DNA of 64,000 bases from Mesorhizobium sp. BR1-1-16 (GCF_020165495.1 NZ_JAIUIE010000001.1:806001-870000), one strand, 5' to 3'. Shown: positions 45,920 to 55,476, numbered from the stretch's first letter. Notes: generated from the letters alone by a model not told the origin. Translations and numbers: made by a program.

Positions 45920-46760
45920 AAATATTTCCGCGCCGGGCCGCGCGCCAGAGCCGCCACTGCACCTGCCATTGCGGCAGCGCGACAGCCGTCTGGAACGGGT
46001 CGTAGCCGCGCTTTTCCATCCTGAGAAGCGTCGGCTCGACGAGAGCCACGGGCAGGAAGGCCGGCAGGAGCGCAGTGTCGAGCCGCCCGATCGCGGCTCG
46101 TGCCTTGTCGCGATGGCTGCGGGCGATCGCGCGCATCTCCGCAAGGAGCGCCATCAGCGCCGGCGTCGCGCGACCCGCGAAGATATCCTCGGCTTTGACG
46201 CCATGCTTCGCCATGAGGTGGGCGGGCAGATAGAGCTGCTGCCGGCGCGCGTGCCAGGGCAGGGCGCGCAGAAGCCCGGTGATCGCCTGTGCGACGCCGG
46301 CGTGGCCACTGGCATCGGCGCTGCCGGGATCGCGACCCTTGGCGAGGACCAGCGCGCCACACTGGATCAGGGCTGCGGCGGTCTCGCCGGCATAGCCTTC
46401 GAGATCGGAAAGGCTCGGCATCGGATCGTTGTAGAGATCGAAGACGCGCGCCTCGATGAGGTTGATGAGCGCGGCGCGTGGCAGGCTGTTGAGGCCGATT
46501 GTCTCGATGAGCGCTGCGGCGACCGGATTGCCGGCGACCTCGCCATTGGCCGTGCCTTCGAGCAAATCGCGCCACCATTGCAGCCGGATCTCGCCGGGCA
46601 GCGCCTCGCTGACACGTTCGCGGACGCGGGCGATTTCGAGATTGAAGGCATGCAGGGCGAAGAGGTAGCGCCGCTCGCTCTCGGGCGCGAAGAGATCGGC
46701 GAAGAAGCGCTCGGGGTCGTGCTGGCGGACTTCACTGGCAGCGAAGGCAAAGGCGTCCAT
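45918..46760 (-). CDS. Squalene/phytoene synthase-fold protein, NDUFAF6-like
   Basis: The 280-residue protein has the trans-prenyltransferase head-to-head fold: YLFALHAFNLEIARVRE (about residues 32-48), LQWWRDLLEG, YAGETAAALIQ and LYLPAHLMAKHGV. In true squalene or phytoene synthases, the first helix has a DxxxD metal motif; here the matching stretch (AFNLEIARV) lacks the paired Asp residues. This resembles the mitochondrial complex I assembly factor NDUFAF6 rather than an isoprenoid enzyme. It sits 12 bp after the Mth938-domain gene and secF, a grouping known in alphaproteobacteria. Confidence 0.82.
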   Translation of the reverse strand: MDAFAFAASEVRQHDPERFFADLFAPESERRYLFALHAFNLEIARVRERVSEALPGEIRLQWWRDLLEGTANGEVAGNPVAAALIETIGLNSLPRAALINLIEARVFDLYNDPMPSLSDLEGYAGETAAALIQCGALVLAKGRDPGSADASGHAGVAQAITGLLRALPWHARRQQLYLPAHLMAKHGVKAEDIFAGRATPALMALLAEMRAIARSHRDKARAAIGRLDTALLPAFLPVALVEPTLLRMEKRGYDPFQTAVALPQWQVQWRLWRAARRGNI

Positions 46761-46772
46761 CGGCTTGGCCGC

Positions 46773-47177
46773 TCAGGGCGCGATCAGCGCCGCCGCGACC
46801 GATCGGCCCTCGGCGAGCAGGATGTTGTAGGTACGCACGGCGGGACCCGTCGCCATGATCTCGACGCCGATCGACGCCTCGCGGAGCGCCTGGCGGAGCG
46901 GGGCGGAGATTGCGGCGATGTCGCGTCCAGTTCCGATGACGAGCACGGCGATGGCAGACGCCTCGTCGAGGACTGGCGCCAGCGTCTCGGCGTCGAGTTC
47001 AGCGGCGCTTTTCGGCGCCCAGCCATAGATCCCGCTCGGCAGCGCCAGGATCGAGCCCGGATGCGCCATTTCGGCAAAGCGGAAACCCGCTTCGCCGCCA
47101 TAAGCATCGATCGGCACCTGCTGCGGCAGATGCTGCTGGCGCGGAACGATCGGCGCGGGGCGTTTGAAAAGCGCCAT
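46773..47177 (-). CDS. Mth938-domain protein, NDUFAF3-like
   Basis: The 134-residue product has the Mth938/DUF498 fold pattern, with IDAYGGEAGFRFAEMAHPGSIL, shown here as YGGEAGFRFAEMAHPGSI, AVLVIGTGRDIAAIS and GVEIMATGPAVRTYNILLAEGR. Its mitochondrial homologue NDUFAF3 helps assemble respiratory complex I. No signal peptide is present. It is 6 bp from secF, and its neighbour is an NDUFAF6-like gene, so both putative complex I factors are likely co-expressed with the Sec genes. Confidence 0.85.
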   Translation of the reverse strand: MALFKRPAPIVPRQQHLPQQVPIDAYGGEAGFRFAEMAHPGSILALPSGIYGWAPKSAAELDAETLAPVLDEASAIAVLVIGTGRDIAAISAPLRQALREASIGVEIMATGPAVRTYNILLAEGRSVAAALIAP

Positions 47178-47183
47178 GGCCGG

Positions 47184-48128
47184 TCAGGCCTTCTGCGGCG
47201 CCGCGCCCTCGTCCTTCTTCTTGTCGTTCATCGCGTCGGAGCGGAGGCCGAAATAGATCAGCACCGGAGCCGCGACGCAGATCGACGAGAAGATCGCCGC
47301 GATCACGCCGAAGATCATGGCGAGCGTGAAGGCGCGGATGACCTCGCCGCCGAAGATGTAGAGCGAGAACAACGCGATCAGGGTCGTCATGGTCGTGATG
47401 ACGGTTCGGCCCAGCATGTCGTTGATGGCGCGATCGATCAGGTCGCCAAGCGAGATCTTCTTGTATTTTCGGAGCGTTTCGCGAATTCGGTCATAGACCA
47501 CGACCGTATCGTTCAGCGAGTAGCCGACCGTCGTCAGAATAGCCGCGAGCGAGGTCAGGTTGAATTCGTGCTGCGTGACCACATAGAAGCCGAACGTCAT
47601 GACGACGACATTCGCCGCCGAAATGATACTGCCGACGGCGAACTGCCATTCGAAGCGGAACCACACATAGATGGCGATCGCCGCGAAGGTCACGAGCATT
47701 GCGAGGCCGCCATTGAAGGCGAGTTCGCCCGAAACGCGGGGACCGACGATCTCGATGCGCCGGAATTCGGCGGTATCGCCAATCAGCCCGCGGACCTTGC
47801 TGATCGCGTCCTGCTGCGCAGATTCGCCGCCCGGTTGCTGGCCGACGCGGATGAGGATCGAATTGTCCTCGCCGATCGTCTGAACCTGCACGTCGCCGAT
47901 GCCGAGGCCGTTGAGCGAGCCGCGCAGCTTGCCGAGATCCGGCTTCGGATCCTTGGTCTGGATCTCGATGACGGTGCCGCCGAGGAAGTCGATGCCGTAG
48001 TTCGGGCCGATCGCGAAGAACAGCACGACCGACATGATCGACAGGAAGGCGGCGATCGGGAACGTCCAGCGCCGCATGCGCATGAACGGGATTTTGGTGT
48101 TGTCCGGGACGAGGCGAAGATGGCGCAT
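47184..48128 (-). CDS. secF: Protein translocase subunit SecF
   Basis: SecDF uses the proton gradient to aid late steps of Sec export. The 314-residue product has six predicted helices, an N-terminal PFMRMRRWTFPIAAFLS segment, GIDFLGGTVIEIQ, and the C-terminal VGYSLNDTVVVYDRIRE motif with the conserved Asp used in proton transfer. ATG at 48128 is preferred over a longer frame because it gives the typical start MRHLRLVPD. It is 20 bp after secD. Confidence 0.95.
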   Translation of the reverse strand: MRHLRLVPDNTKIPFMRMRRWTFPIAAFLSIMSVVLFFAIGPNYGIDFLGGTVIEIQTKDPKPDLGKLRGSLNGLGIGDVQVQTIGEDNSILIRVGQQPGGESAQQDAISKVRGLIGDTAEFRRIEIVGPRVSGELAFNGGLAMLVTFAAIAIYVWFRFEWQFAVGSIISAANVVVMTFGFYVVTQHEFNLTSLAAILTTVGYSLNDTVVVYDRIRETLRKYKKISLGDLIDRAINDMLGRTVITTMTTLIALFSLYIFGGEVIRAFTLAMIFGVIAAIFSSICVAAPVLIYFGLRSDAMNDKKKDEGAAPQKA

Positions 48129-48148
48129 GATGACTGTCCTTCGTTCGC

Positions 48149-49756
48149 TCAGAGCGAGATCTTGGTCGGACGACGCCAACGCACCCACATCGCCACCAGG
48201 AGGCGCGTGAAGGTGAAGGCGGTGAACATCGTCGTCGCGACGCCGATGGCATGGGTGACCGCGAAGCCGCGGATCGGGCCGGAGCCGAGATAGAACAGCA
48301 CCACCGCCGCGATCAGCGTGGTGACATTCGCGTCAAGGATGGTGCCGAGCGCGCGATGGAAGCCGGCATCGATCGATGCGATTGCCGAGCGTCCGGATCG
48401 GTATTCCTCGCGGATTCGCTCATAGATGAGCACGTTGGAATCGACCGCCGTGCCGACCGTGATGATGACGCCGGCGATACCGGGCAGTGACAGCGTCGCG
48501 CCGAGAAGGGTCACGATGCCGAAGATCATCACCACATTGACGATCACGGCGATGTTGGCGATCCATCCGAGCACGCCATAGGTCGCGATCATGAAGGCGC
48601 AGACCGCGGCGGTGCCGATGATCGCGGCGATCTTGCCGGCGCGGATCGAATCGGCGCCGAGACCCGGGCCGACATTGCGCTCCTCGACGATCGTCAGCTT
48701 GGCCGGCAGCGAGCCGGCGCGCAGCAGGATCGCGAGATCATTGGCCGACTGGATCGAGAACGAGCCGCTGATCTGACCGGAGCCGCCGAGGATCGGTTCG
48801 CGGATGACCGGTGCTGAAATGACCTTGTCGTCGAGCACGATGGCGAAGGCGCGGTTGACGTTCTTCTGCGTCACATCGCCGAAGATCTGCGCGCCGCCGG
48901 TCGTCAGGCGGAAGGAAACCACCGGCTCGTTCGAGCGCTGGTCGAATGTCGCCTGCGCGTCGGTCAGATCCTCGCCGGTGATGAGCGGCGTTTCGTCGAG
49001 CACATAGTTGACGTTCGGATTGTCCTGGCCGGGCAGGACGATCGTGCCGGGCTTGCGCTGCGGCTCGGTCTGGCCGGTCTGGTAAGACGAATCCACCAGA
49101 TGGAAGGTGAGCTGCGCGGTCTGGCCAACCAGCGACTTCAATCGCTCGGGGTCGCCGAGGCCGGGCGCCTCGACGAGGATGCGGTCCTGGCCCTGGCGAG
49201 TGATCGAAGGCTCGACGGTGCCGAGCTGATCGATACGCCGCGCGATGACCTCGATCGACTGGTCGACGATCTGGCGGATGCGCTGGGTGAGCCCGGCTTC
49301 CGAATAGGTCATCTGAACGAGGCCGTCGCTGCCGACGGTCAGGTCGAACTCGTTGATCGCCGTGCCGCCGAGGAGCGAATTGCCGAGCGGGTTGCGCAAG
49401 GGTTCGAGACGCGTCCGCACGAGGTCGAGCTGGGAGACATCGCGGACGCGCAACTGCACGCCCTGTCCCTGGACGCCAAGGCCGGAATAGCCGATGCGCG
49501 GCTCCTGCAGCATCGCCTTGCGGATTTCACTCACCAGCGTGCGCAGACGGCGCTGGACATAGTCCTGCTTGTCCACCTCGTAGAGCAGGTAGGCGCCGCC
49601 CTGCAGATCAAGGCCGAGGACCATCTGGCGTTTCGGCACCCAGCTCGGCCAGGAATCGACCGTTTCCTTCGAAAAGAGATTCGGTACAGCGGCCAGGAGC
49701 CCGACCAGCACGATGGCCAGGATCCCGATCATCTTCCAGCGAGTGAAGTGGAGCAT
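48149..49756 (-). CDS. secD: Protein translocase subunit SecD
   Basis: The 535-residue product has an N-terminal helix (about residues 8-25), a large periplasmic P1 region containing LGLDLQGGAYLLYEVD and TVEPSITRQGQDRILVEAPG, given here as TRQGQDRILVEAPGL. Five more helices follow. The conserved GTAVDSNVLIYERIREE site provides the Asp of the proton path. It is encoded between yajC and secF in the usual operon. Length is typical of alphaproteobacteria, which lack the E. coli head insertion. Confidence 0.95.
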   Translation of the reverse strand: MLHFTRWKMIGILAIVLVGLLAAVPNLFSKETVDSWPSWVPKRQMVLGLDLQGGAYLLYEVDKQDYVQRRLRTLVSEIRKAMLQEPRIGYSGLGVQGQGVQLRVRDVSQLDLVRTRLEPLRNPLGNSLLGGTAINEFDLTVGSDGLVQMTYSEAGLTQRIRQIVDQSIEVIARRIDQLGTVEPSITRQGQDRILVEAPGLGDPERLKSLVGQTAQLTFHLVDSSYQTGQTEPQRKPGTIVLPGQDNPNVNYVLDETPLITGEDLTDAQATFDQRSNEPVVSFRLTTGGAQIFGDVTQKNVNRAFAIVLDDKVISAPVIREPILGGSGQISGSFSIQSANDLAILLRAGSLPAKLTIVEERNVGPGLGADSIRAGKIAAIIGTAAVCAFMIATYGVLGWIANIAVIVNVVMIFGIVTLLGATLSLPGIAGVIITVGTAVDSNVLIYERIREEYRSGRSAIASIDAGFHRALGTILDANVTTLIAAVVLFYLGSGPIRGFAVTHAIGVATTMFTAFTFTRLLVAMWVRWRRPTKISL

Positions 49757-49813
49757 GGGAGTTTGCGTTCCAGATGGCTTCGACCGTGTGACCGGCCGTT
49801 ATCGGTGAAAGGA

Positions 49814-50155
49814 CTATTCGCCTTCCTTGACCGGCTCGCCCTTGGCGCGCACGTCGGCGATGGCGGAGCGCGACACACGGACGCGCACGTTTTCGCCGAC
49901 TTCGAGCAGCAGCTCGCTGTCGTCGACGACCTTGGAGATCTTGCCGATAAGGCCGCCGGTCATGACGATCGTGTCACCGCGGCGGACATTCTTGATCATC
50001 TCCTGATGCTGCTTGGCGCGCTGACGCTGCGGCCGGATCATCAGGAACCACATGATCGCGAAGACGAAGATGAACGGGACGAACTGGATCAGCATCTCCA
50101 TGCTGCCGGCGGGGCCCGCGCCGGCTGCCTGGGCAAAGGCTTGGCTGATGAACAT
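49814..50155 (-). CDS. yajC: Preprotein translocase subunit YajC
   Basis: YajC is a small inner-membrane partner of SecDF. The 113-residue product has one helix (about residues 22-41, FVPFIFVFAIMWFLMIRPQ), then the conserved RPQRQRAKQHQEMIKNVRRGD and VMTGGLIGKISKV, read here as GDTIVMTGGLIGKI. The acidic C-terminus ends VKEGE. It starts the minus-strand yajC-secD-secF operon and is divergent from the DUF815 ATPase gene. Confidence 0.94.
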   Translation of the reverse strand: MFISQAFAQAAGAGPAGSMEMLIQFVPFIFVFAIMWFLMIRPQRQRAKQHQEMIKNVRRGDTIVMTGGLIGKISKVVDDSELLLEVGENVRVRVSRSAIADVRAKGEPVKEGE

Positions 50156-50365
50156 CGACGATTCCCTATGCTTCTGCGATCCGGAGGGAACGCATCAAAA
50201 AAAGCGCGTCGCTTGCGCCGGCCTTCACATAGGGAGAGACAGCGGCTTGCAAAACGGCGCGGACTATAGCGGCGAGGCCGGCCTTTGCAAATGCAGCCGC
50301 CAGCGTGTTACCGCAGGCCGTCTTCATCCACTGTCGACCCCGATAAATCAAGGAGCGTTCGCGGA

Positions 50366-51250
50366 ATGGGCGAGCTTGACCTGACCCCGATCGCCGAGCG
50401 GCTCGACCGGCTGCTCGCCCTCATCGAGCGCGCGGTGCCGCCGGCGCGTCCTCCGATCGATCTCGAAGCTGCCGATGCCTTCGTTTGGCAGGCCACCACG
50501 GCGAGCCTCCAGCCCGTGCCGAAGGTCAATCGCGTCGCCATGACGCTTCTGAAGGGCGTCGACCGGGTCCGCGACATTCTCGTCGACAATACCGAACGCT
50601 TCGCGCGCGGCCTTCCTGCCAACAACGTCCTGCTCTGGGGCGCGCGCGGCATGGGCAAGAGTTCGCTGGTCAAGGCGGCGCATGCCGACGTCAACCACGC
50701 GGCCGCCGCATCGCCGGGCGGCCATGCCCTGAAGCTGATCGAGATCCATCGCGAGGACATCGACAGCCTGCCCGAGCTGATGGGGATCCTCAGGAAGTCC
50801 GACCGGCGCATCATCCTGTTCTGCGACGACCTGTCCTTCGACAATGACGATACGTCGTACAAGTCGCTGAAGGCGGCGCTCGATGGCGGCGTCGAGGGAC
50901 GGCCCGAGAATGTCGTGTTCTATGCGACGTCGAATCGCCGCCATCTCCTGCCGCGCGACATGATGGAGAACGAACGCTCGACGGCGATCAATCCGAGCGA
51001 GGCGGTCGAGGAAAAGGTGTCGCTCTCCGATCGCTTCGGCCTGTGGCTTGGCTTCCACAAATGCAGCCAGGAGGATTACCTGGCGATGGTGCACGGCTAT
51101 GCCGGCCATTTCGGGCTCGAGTTGCCGGAGGCCGATCTCGATTGGAAGGCGCTCGAATGGGCGACGACGCGCGGGGCACGTTCCGGCCGGGTCGCCTGGC
51201 AGTTCACGCTCGACCTGGCCGGACGGCTCGGCGTGGCGATCGCGGAGTAG
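50366..51250 (+). CDS. DUF815 AAA-type ATPase
   Basis: The 294-residue product has Walker A WGARGMGKSSLVKA (about residues 91-104), Walker B RIILFCDDLSFD, a sensor-like VVFYATSNRRHLLP, and a C-terminal lid helix. DUF815 proteins are AAA ATPases of unknown role that are commonly encoded next to yajC in rhizobia, as here. No membrane segment is present. ATG at 50366 gives the usual MGELDLTPIAERLDRLL start; an in-frame extension upstream lacks similarity. Confidence 0.88.
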   Translation: MGELDLTPIAERLDRLLALIERAVPPARPPIDLEAADAFVWQATTASLQPVPKVNRVAMTLLKGVDRVRDILVDNTERFARGLPANNVLLWGARGMGKSSLVKAAHADVNHAAAASPGGHALKLIEIHREDIDSLPELMGILRKSDRRIILFCDDLSFDNDDTSYKSLKAALDGGVEGRPENVVFYATSNRRHLLPRDMMENERSTAINPSEAVEEKVSLSDRFGLWLGFHKCSQEDYLAMVHGYAGHFGLELPEADLDWKALEWATTRGARSGRVAWQFTLDLAGRLGVAIAE

Positions 51251-51319
51251 GCGCCGGGGTGTCGGACACAGCGTCCGCCGTTCGTCCTCGAGATGCCTCA
51301 TCCCAAGGAATGATCTGCC

Positions 51320-51670
51320 ATGCGCTATCTCTGCCTTGTCATCGTCGACCCGGCCCGCATCGAAGGCCTTACCGAGGCCGAGCATCGGGCCATCACCGCC
51401 GAGTCGCTCGCCTATGATGGCGAACTTACGGAGCGCGGCATCCTTGTGACCGCTCATGCGCTCAGGGAGCCGCCGACCGCGACAACCCTCCGCGTGCGGG
51501 AGGGCGAGACGTTCTACACCGACGGGCCGTTCGCCGAGCTCAAGGAGCATATCGGCGGGTTCATCTTGATCGATGTGCCCGACCATGCGGCGGCGCTCGC
51601 CGTCGCCTCGGGAATCCCGATGGCGCGCTACGGTTCGATCGAGGTGCGCGCGGTGCGCAGTCTCGGCTGA
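51320..51670 (+). CDS. YciI/DGPF-domain protein
   Basis: The 116-residue product is an alpha-beta dimeric barrel of the YciI family, with MRYLCLVIVDP, the conserved FYTDGPFAELKEHIGGF and LAVASGIPMARYGSIEVR. The DGPF motif is a family mark; the conserved His/Asp site suggests an enzyme or sensor, but no reaction is established. Extracytoplasmic-function sigma factors often accompany these genes, but none is seen here. It converges on trmFO. Confidence 0.88.
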   Translation: MRYLCLVIVDPARIEGLTEAEHRAITAESLAYDGELTERGILVTAHALREPPTATTLRVREGETFYTDGPFAELKEHIGGFILIDVPDHAAALAVASGIPMARYGSIEVRAVRSLG

Positions 51671-51677
51671 GACCAGC

Positions 51678-53114
51678 CTATTCGGCCGCCTCGCGCAGGC
51701 CTCCTGCGAGCCAGGCGGCCGCGTCGGCCCGGGCGCGAGCCGTCAAGGCATGCTTCTTGGCCAGCGTCTTTTCGGCGCCGCGCAGCCGCTTGCCGGGCTC
51801 CTTCGGAACCTCAATCGGCGGAAACAGGCCGAAATTGACGTTCATCGGCTGGAATGACCGCGTGCTGCCTTCGTCGGCGACAATATGACCGCCGGTGATG
51901 TGGCGCAGCAGCGCGCCCATTGCCGTGGTCGGTGGCGGCAGCGACGGGGCCTCGCCAAGACGTTCGGCCGCTGCGAAACGGCCCGTCAAAAGCCCGATCG
52001 AGGCCGATTCGACATAGCCTTCGCAGCCAGTGATCTGCCCGGCGAAGCGGAGGCGCGGCATGGCCTTGAGGCGCAGCGTCGGGTCGAGGAGCTTCGGCGA
52101 GTTCAGGAACGTGTTGCGGTGCAGTCCGCCGAGACGCGCGAATTCGGCATTCTGCAGCCCCGGGATCATCCGGAAGATCGCGGTCTGCGCGCCATATTTC
52201 AGCTTGGTCTGGAAGCCGACCATGTTGAACAGCGTGCCGAGGGCATTGTCCTGGCGAAGTTGCACGACGGCATAGGGTTTGACGGTCGGATTGTTGGGAT
52301 TGGTGAGGCCCACCGGCTTCATCGGCCCGAAGCGCAGCGTCTCGCGGCCGCGCTCGGCCATGATTTCGATCGGCAGGCAGCCATCGAAATAAGGCGTCGC
52401 CGCTTCCCAGTCCTTGAACTCGGTCTTGTCGCCCGCGATCAGCGCGTCGACGAATGCGTGATATTCGTCCTCGGTCATCGGGCAGTTCAGATAGTCGGCA
52501 CCGGTGCCGCCAGGCCCGGCCTTGTCGTAGCGCGACTGAAACCACGCGATGTCGCGGTCGATGGAATCGAAATGCACGATCGGCGCGATGGCATCGAAAA
52601 AGGCGAGCGAATCCTCGCCGGTCAGGCCGCGCACGGCTTCGGCAAGCGCCGCGGAGGTTAGCGGCCCCGTCGAGACGATCACATTGTCCCAGTCCTCGGG
52701 CGGCAGCCCCGCCACCTCGCCCCGCTCGATCGTGACGAGCGGGTGGCTGGCGAGAACGGCCGTCACGGCGGCCGAGAAGCCCTCGCGATCAACGGCCAGT
52801 GCACCGCCGGCGGGAACCTGATGCTTGTCGCCCATCGCCATGATGAGGGAATCAGCCATCCGCATCTCGGCATGCAGCAGGCCAACCGCGTTGGCTTCGG
52901 CATCATCGGAACGGAAGGAGTTGGAGCAGACGAGCTCGGCGAGGCCGTCGGTCTGGTGGGCGTCGGTCTTGCGGACCGGGCGCATCTCATGCAGCACGAC
53001 CGGCACGCCGCGCCGGACGATCTGCCAGGCAGCCTCGGAGCCGGCGAGGCCGCCGCCGATGATGTGGATCGGACGCGTTGCCGCGCTGTTTGAAGTCGGA
53101 TCGATGGAGGTCAT
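51678..53114 (-). CDS. trmFO: Folate-dependent tRNA U54 methyltransferase TrmFO
   Basis: TrmFO uses methylenetetrahydrofolate and FAD to make ribothymidine at U54 of tRNA. The 478-residue product begins with the FAD-binding [15 protein letters not shown] (about residues 15-29), then [26 protein letters not shown] with a conserved Cys, [14 protein letters not shown] and a C-terminal GLFPPIE. Length is typical. ATG at 53114 is preferred over the longer frame. Many bacteria use TrmA instead, so this indicates the folate route here. Confidence 0.94.
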   Translation of the reverse strand: MTSIDPTSNSAATRPIHIIGGGLAGSEAAWQIVRRGVPVVLHEMRPVRKTDAHQTDGLAELVCSNSFRSDDAEANAVGLLHAEMRMADSLIMAMGDKHQVPAGGALAVDREGFSAAVTAVLASHPLVTIERGEVAGLPPEDWDNVIVSTGPLTSAALAEAVRGLTGEDSLAFFDAIAPIVHFDSIDRDIAWFQSRYDKAGPGGTGADYLNCPMTEDEYHAFVDALIAGDKTEFKDWEAATPYFDGCLPIEIMAERGRETLRFGPMKPVGLTNPNNPTVKPYAVVQLRQDNALGTLFNMVGFQTKLKYGAQTAIFRMIPGLQNAEFARLGGLHRNTFLNSPKLLDPTLRLKAMPRLRFAGQITGCEGYVESASIGLLTGRFAAAERLGEAPSLPPPTTAMGALLRHITGGHIVADEGSTRSFQPMNVNFGLFPPIEVPKEPGKRLRGAEKTLAKKHALTARARADAAAWLAGGLREAAE

Positions 53115-53181
53115 GGCGCGGACATTATGGCGCCGGCGCGCTGCAAACAACCATCCGCCCGGCTGGAAGCCGGGACAAACG

Positions 53182-53214
53182 AAAAACGCCCGCCGGGGAG
53201 GAGATCGGCGGGCG
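53182..53214 (-). terminator. Intrinsic terminator of the DUF1127 gene
   Basis: CGCCCGCCG (53187-53195) and CGGCGGGCG (53206-53214) form a perfect 9-bp stem with a 10-nt loop. On the minus strand it is followed by five U (complement of A at 53182-53186). It ends the DUF1127 transcript before trmFO. Confidence 0.8.
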
Positions 53215-53308
53215 CTTCTCAGAGGTGGCGACGTCGCGAGGGAAGAGGTTCGCTAGTCGCCTGATCGCTGGGACGAGGGAGGAGGTTCGTCCCTGCGAAA
53301 CTGAATTC

Positions 53309-53458
53309 TTAGTAACCGGCAACCGCGTTGCGTGCCACCTTGGTGATGTCGGCACGGTTGATGCCGAGATCGTCGAGCTCACGGCGGGTCAAACGCGCCA
53401 GCTCGTTATAGGTTTCACGATACTTGAGCCAATTCTTGTAGCTGTTGATGAGGTTCAT
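53309..53458 (-). CDS. DUF1127 small protein
   Basis: The 49-residue product starts MNLINSYKNWLKYRETYNEL and contains the DUF1127 core LARLTRRELDDLGINRADI, ending VARNAVAGY. Small DUF1127 proteins with this Arg-rich LTxRELxDLGIxR pattern are abundant in alphaproteobacteria. In Agrobacterium some influence RNA turnover and phosphate responses, but no exact role is assigned here. The intrinsic terminator 95 bp downstream and a 256-bp gene-free upstream region support an independent transcription unit. Confidence 0.88.
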   Translation of the reverse strand: MNLINSYKNWLKYRETYNELARLTRRELDDLGINRADITKVARNAVAGY

Positions 53459-53714
53459 CGCGGACATCCTTCAATCTGATCTCTGGGGTGGCAACAGTTT
53501 GTTTCTTGCCTCGCCCTTTGTTGATCCGAATGTAGGAGGGACCCGCGGATATGAGCAGCCGGAAAAAACGCATGGCTGGAATGCGGATGATGCAAGGCAG
53601 CATGCGCACTCATCGCTATTGTGCGATGCAGCATCCAGCGCTGAAGCGGACCCCTGGCGCTCCGGCCACTCGCGTTTCGCGACGCGGGATCGTCGGGTTC
53701 GCGTGCGCGCCGAT

Positions 53715-54506
53715 CTAGACGACGATGCGCCGATAGAGATGCCATGTGGCGTGGCCGAGCACCGGCAGCACCACGGCAAGGCCGAGGAAGAAGGGCAGGG
53801 TGCCAAGCACGAGCAACACGGCGACGACGACGCCCCAAAGCGCCATCGGTCCCGGGTTGGCCACGACGGCCTTCAGCGATGTCAGCATCGCGGTCGCTGC
53901 GCCGACGTCGCGATCGAGAAGCAGCGGGAACGAAACGACGCTGATCGCCAGCACCAGCACCGCGAAGAGGAAGCCGACGAGATTGCCGATGACGATGAGC
54001 GTCCAGCCTTCCGGCGTTGTCAGGACGCGGCCCAGGAAATCGGGCATCGAGGCTGCGGCTGCATAGCCGAATGTGGCGACATAGATCGCGTGGGCGGTGG
54101 CCAGCCAGCAGAGGAAGATCACCATCAGCAGCAGGCCGAGCGCGATGATGGCTCCGAAGGACGGTGAATGGCGGATGTCGAGGACATGGACAGGCGCCGT
54201 ATCGAGCTTCTGCTCGCGCCGCCGCGATAACTCATAGAGGCCGAGAGCCGCGATCGGACCGACCAGCGCGAAGCCGGCCATGAGTGGAAACAGCAGCGGT
54301 AGCACGGCCGTCCCATAGACCAGCCGTCCGAGGACCAGGCCGAGAACCGGATAGATGATGACAAGAAAGAACGCATGCGACGGCATCGCCAGGAAGTCGT
54401 CGAGACCTGCGCGGAGCGCGGACCCGATGTCGCCGATGCCGATCCGGCGAACTGCCGGCACCGCGCCATCAGCGACGGAGCCTGTGATCACATTGGATAG
54501 AGCCAT
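53715..54506 (-). CDS. DUF2189 integral membrane protein
   Basis: The 263-residue product has about six hydrophobic segments, including FFLVIIYPVLGLVLGRL, LMAGFALVGPIAALGLYELSRR, and LVGFLFAVLVLAISVVSFPLLLDR, shown here as VGFLFAVLVLAISVVSFP. These match the DUF2189 family of inner-membrane proteins. A short cytoplasmic N-terminus with RRIGIGDIGSALRAGLDDF precedes the first helix. Function is unknown. ATG at 54506 is preferred over an upstream in-frame start because of family length. It is divergent from the SHOCT gene. Confidence 0.85.
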   Translation of the reverse strand: MALSNVITGSVADGAVPAVRRIGIGDIGSALRAGLDDFLAMPSHAFFLVIIYPVLGLVLGRLVYGTAVLPLLFPLMAGFALVGPIAALGLYELSRRREQKLDTAPVHVLDIRHSPSFGAIIALGLLLMVIFLCWLATAHAIYVATFGYAAAASMPDFLGRVLTTPEGWTLIVIGNLVGFLFAVLVLAISVVSFPLLLDRDVGAATAMLTSLKAVVANPGPMALWGVVVAVLLVLGTLPFFLGLAVVLPVLGHATWHLYRRIVV

Positions 54507-54681
54507 GAGCCGATCCTCCCTCTGCCGCAGCAAGCGGCCGTCGAACGGGGCGGACTTCCCGGGTGGTGAGCACTGGCGCCGCTCCCGAAGCTGCGACAGG
54601 ATAGCGCAGCTTCATCATTTCGACTGATCACAATCCCGCGTCTGCGATGTGGTGGATGCACCAGCAAGAAGAGGAGCCTCC

Positions 54682-55476
54682 ATGCAGCAGCTTTCGAGCA
54701 CAGGACGACGCGTTCTGGACGATCTTTCCACCCGCCATGGCGTCGGCCAGGACGCGGCGGAAACGCTGCTGGCCGCACTGGTCGTCGGAGGCGGCAGTCA
54801 GGCGCAGTTCAATCATCCCGAGCTCGGCGGCATGGGCCAATGGTCGGCCGGCGGCATGATCATGATTGGCGACATGTTCAACAACGGCCTCAAGCACCAG
54901 ATCGACGGCTTCCTGAGCGAGCTCGCGACGGCGTTGCGGGGCGGCGATCTGTTCGAGCCGGCAGCTCCCGATCGGCGGGATGGCAGGGAGGGCGCCGGCC
55001 TGTTCGCGCCGGGCGGCGGCTTCGCCGCGACGAACTGGCCGGATGATCTCGGAACGCCCGCATCGAGCGGTGCCCAGAACGATCTGCACTATGCCTATTT
55101 CCCGGATACGCGGCGCCTCGCCATCCGCAAGGGCGGTCACATCACGCTCTATGACACCGCCGATCATGCCATCGGCGGCGTTTCACAGCAGCAATCCGGC
55201 GACCAGAGCCTGACCTTCACCAGTCAATACGGCACCGTCCGTCTCGACGCGCTGCGGCGCGTGGCCGGCGAAAGCGAAAAAGGTAATGAAGCCCCTGCGC
55301 CGGAGCTCACGCCTCAAGCGCCGGATTGGCCTGCGACAGCGACCGCGTCGTCTTCATCGTCCGCCGGGGGCGATATCATCGGGATGATCGAGCGGCTGGC
55401 GACGCTCAGGGAACGCGGCATCCTTTCGGATGAGGAATTCGCCGCGAAGAAGGCCGAACTGCTGGCGCGGCTCTAG
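54682..55476 (+). CDS. SHOCT-domain protein
   Basis: The 264-residue soluble product has an N-terminal helical part (LSSTGRRVLDDLSTRHGVGQ), a Gly-rich stretch, and a middle beta-rich region. That region includes LHYAYFPDTRRLAIRKGGHITLYDT, given here as YFPDTRRLAIRKGG and ITLYDTADHAIGGV. A C-terminal SHOCT motif follows (MIERLATLRERGILSDEEF, then AAKKAELLARL). SHOCT is a short oligomerisation or targeting module. The middle region resembles a beta-sandwich found in proteins paired with SHOCT tails. AAGAGGAG supports ATG 54682. Its role is unknown. Confidence 0.8.
   Translation: MQQLSSTGRRVLDDLSTRHGVGQDAAETLLAALVVGGGSQAQFNHPELGGMGQWSAGGMIMIGDMFNNGLKHQIDGFLSELATALRGGDLFEPAAPDRRDGREGAGLFAPGGGFAATNWPDDLGTPASSGAQNDLHYAYFPDTRRLAIRKGGHITLYDTADHAIGGVSQQQSGDQSLTFTSQYGTVRLDALRRVAGESEKGNEAPAPELTPQAPDWPATATASSSSSAGGDIIGMIERLATLRERGILSDEEFAAKKAELLARL

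Noticed and set aside
45969-48293. 774-codon open frame opposite the NDUFAF6-like, Mth938 and secF genes
   Set aside because: It spans three real minus-strand genes, shows only low-complexity Arg/Asp/Gly sequence and crosses their boundaries.
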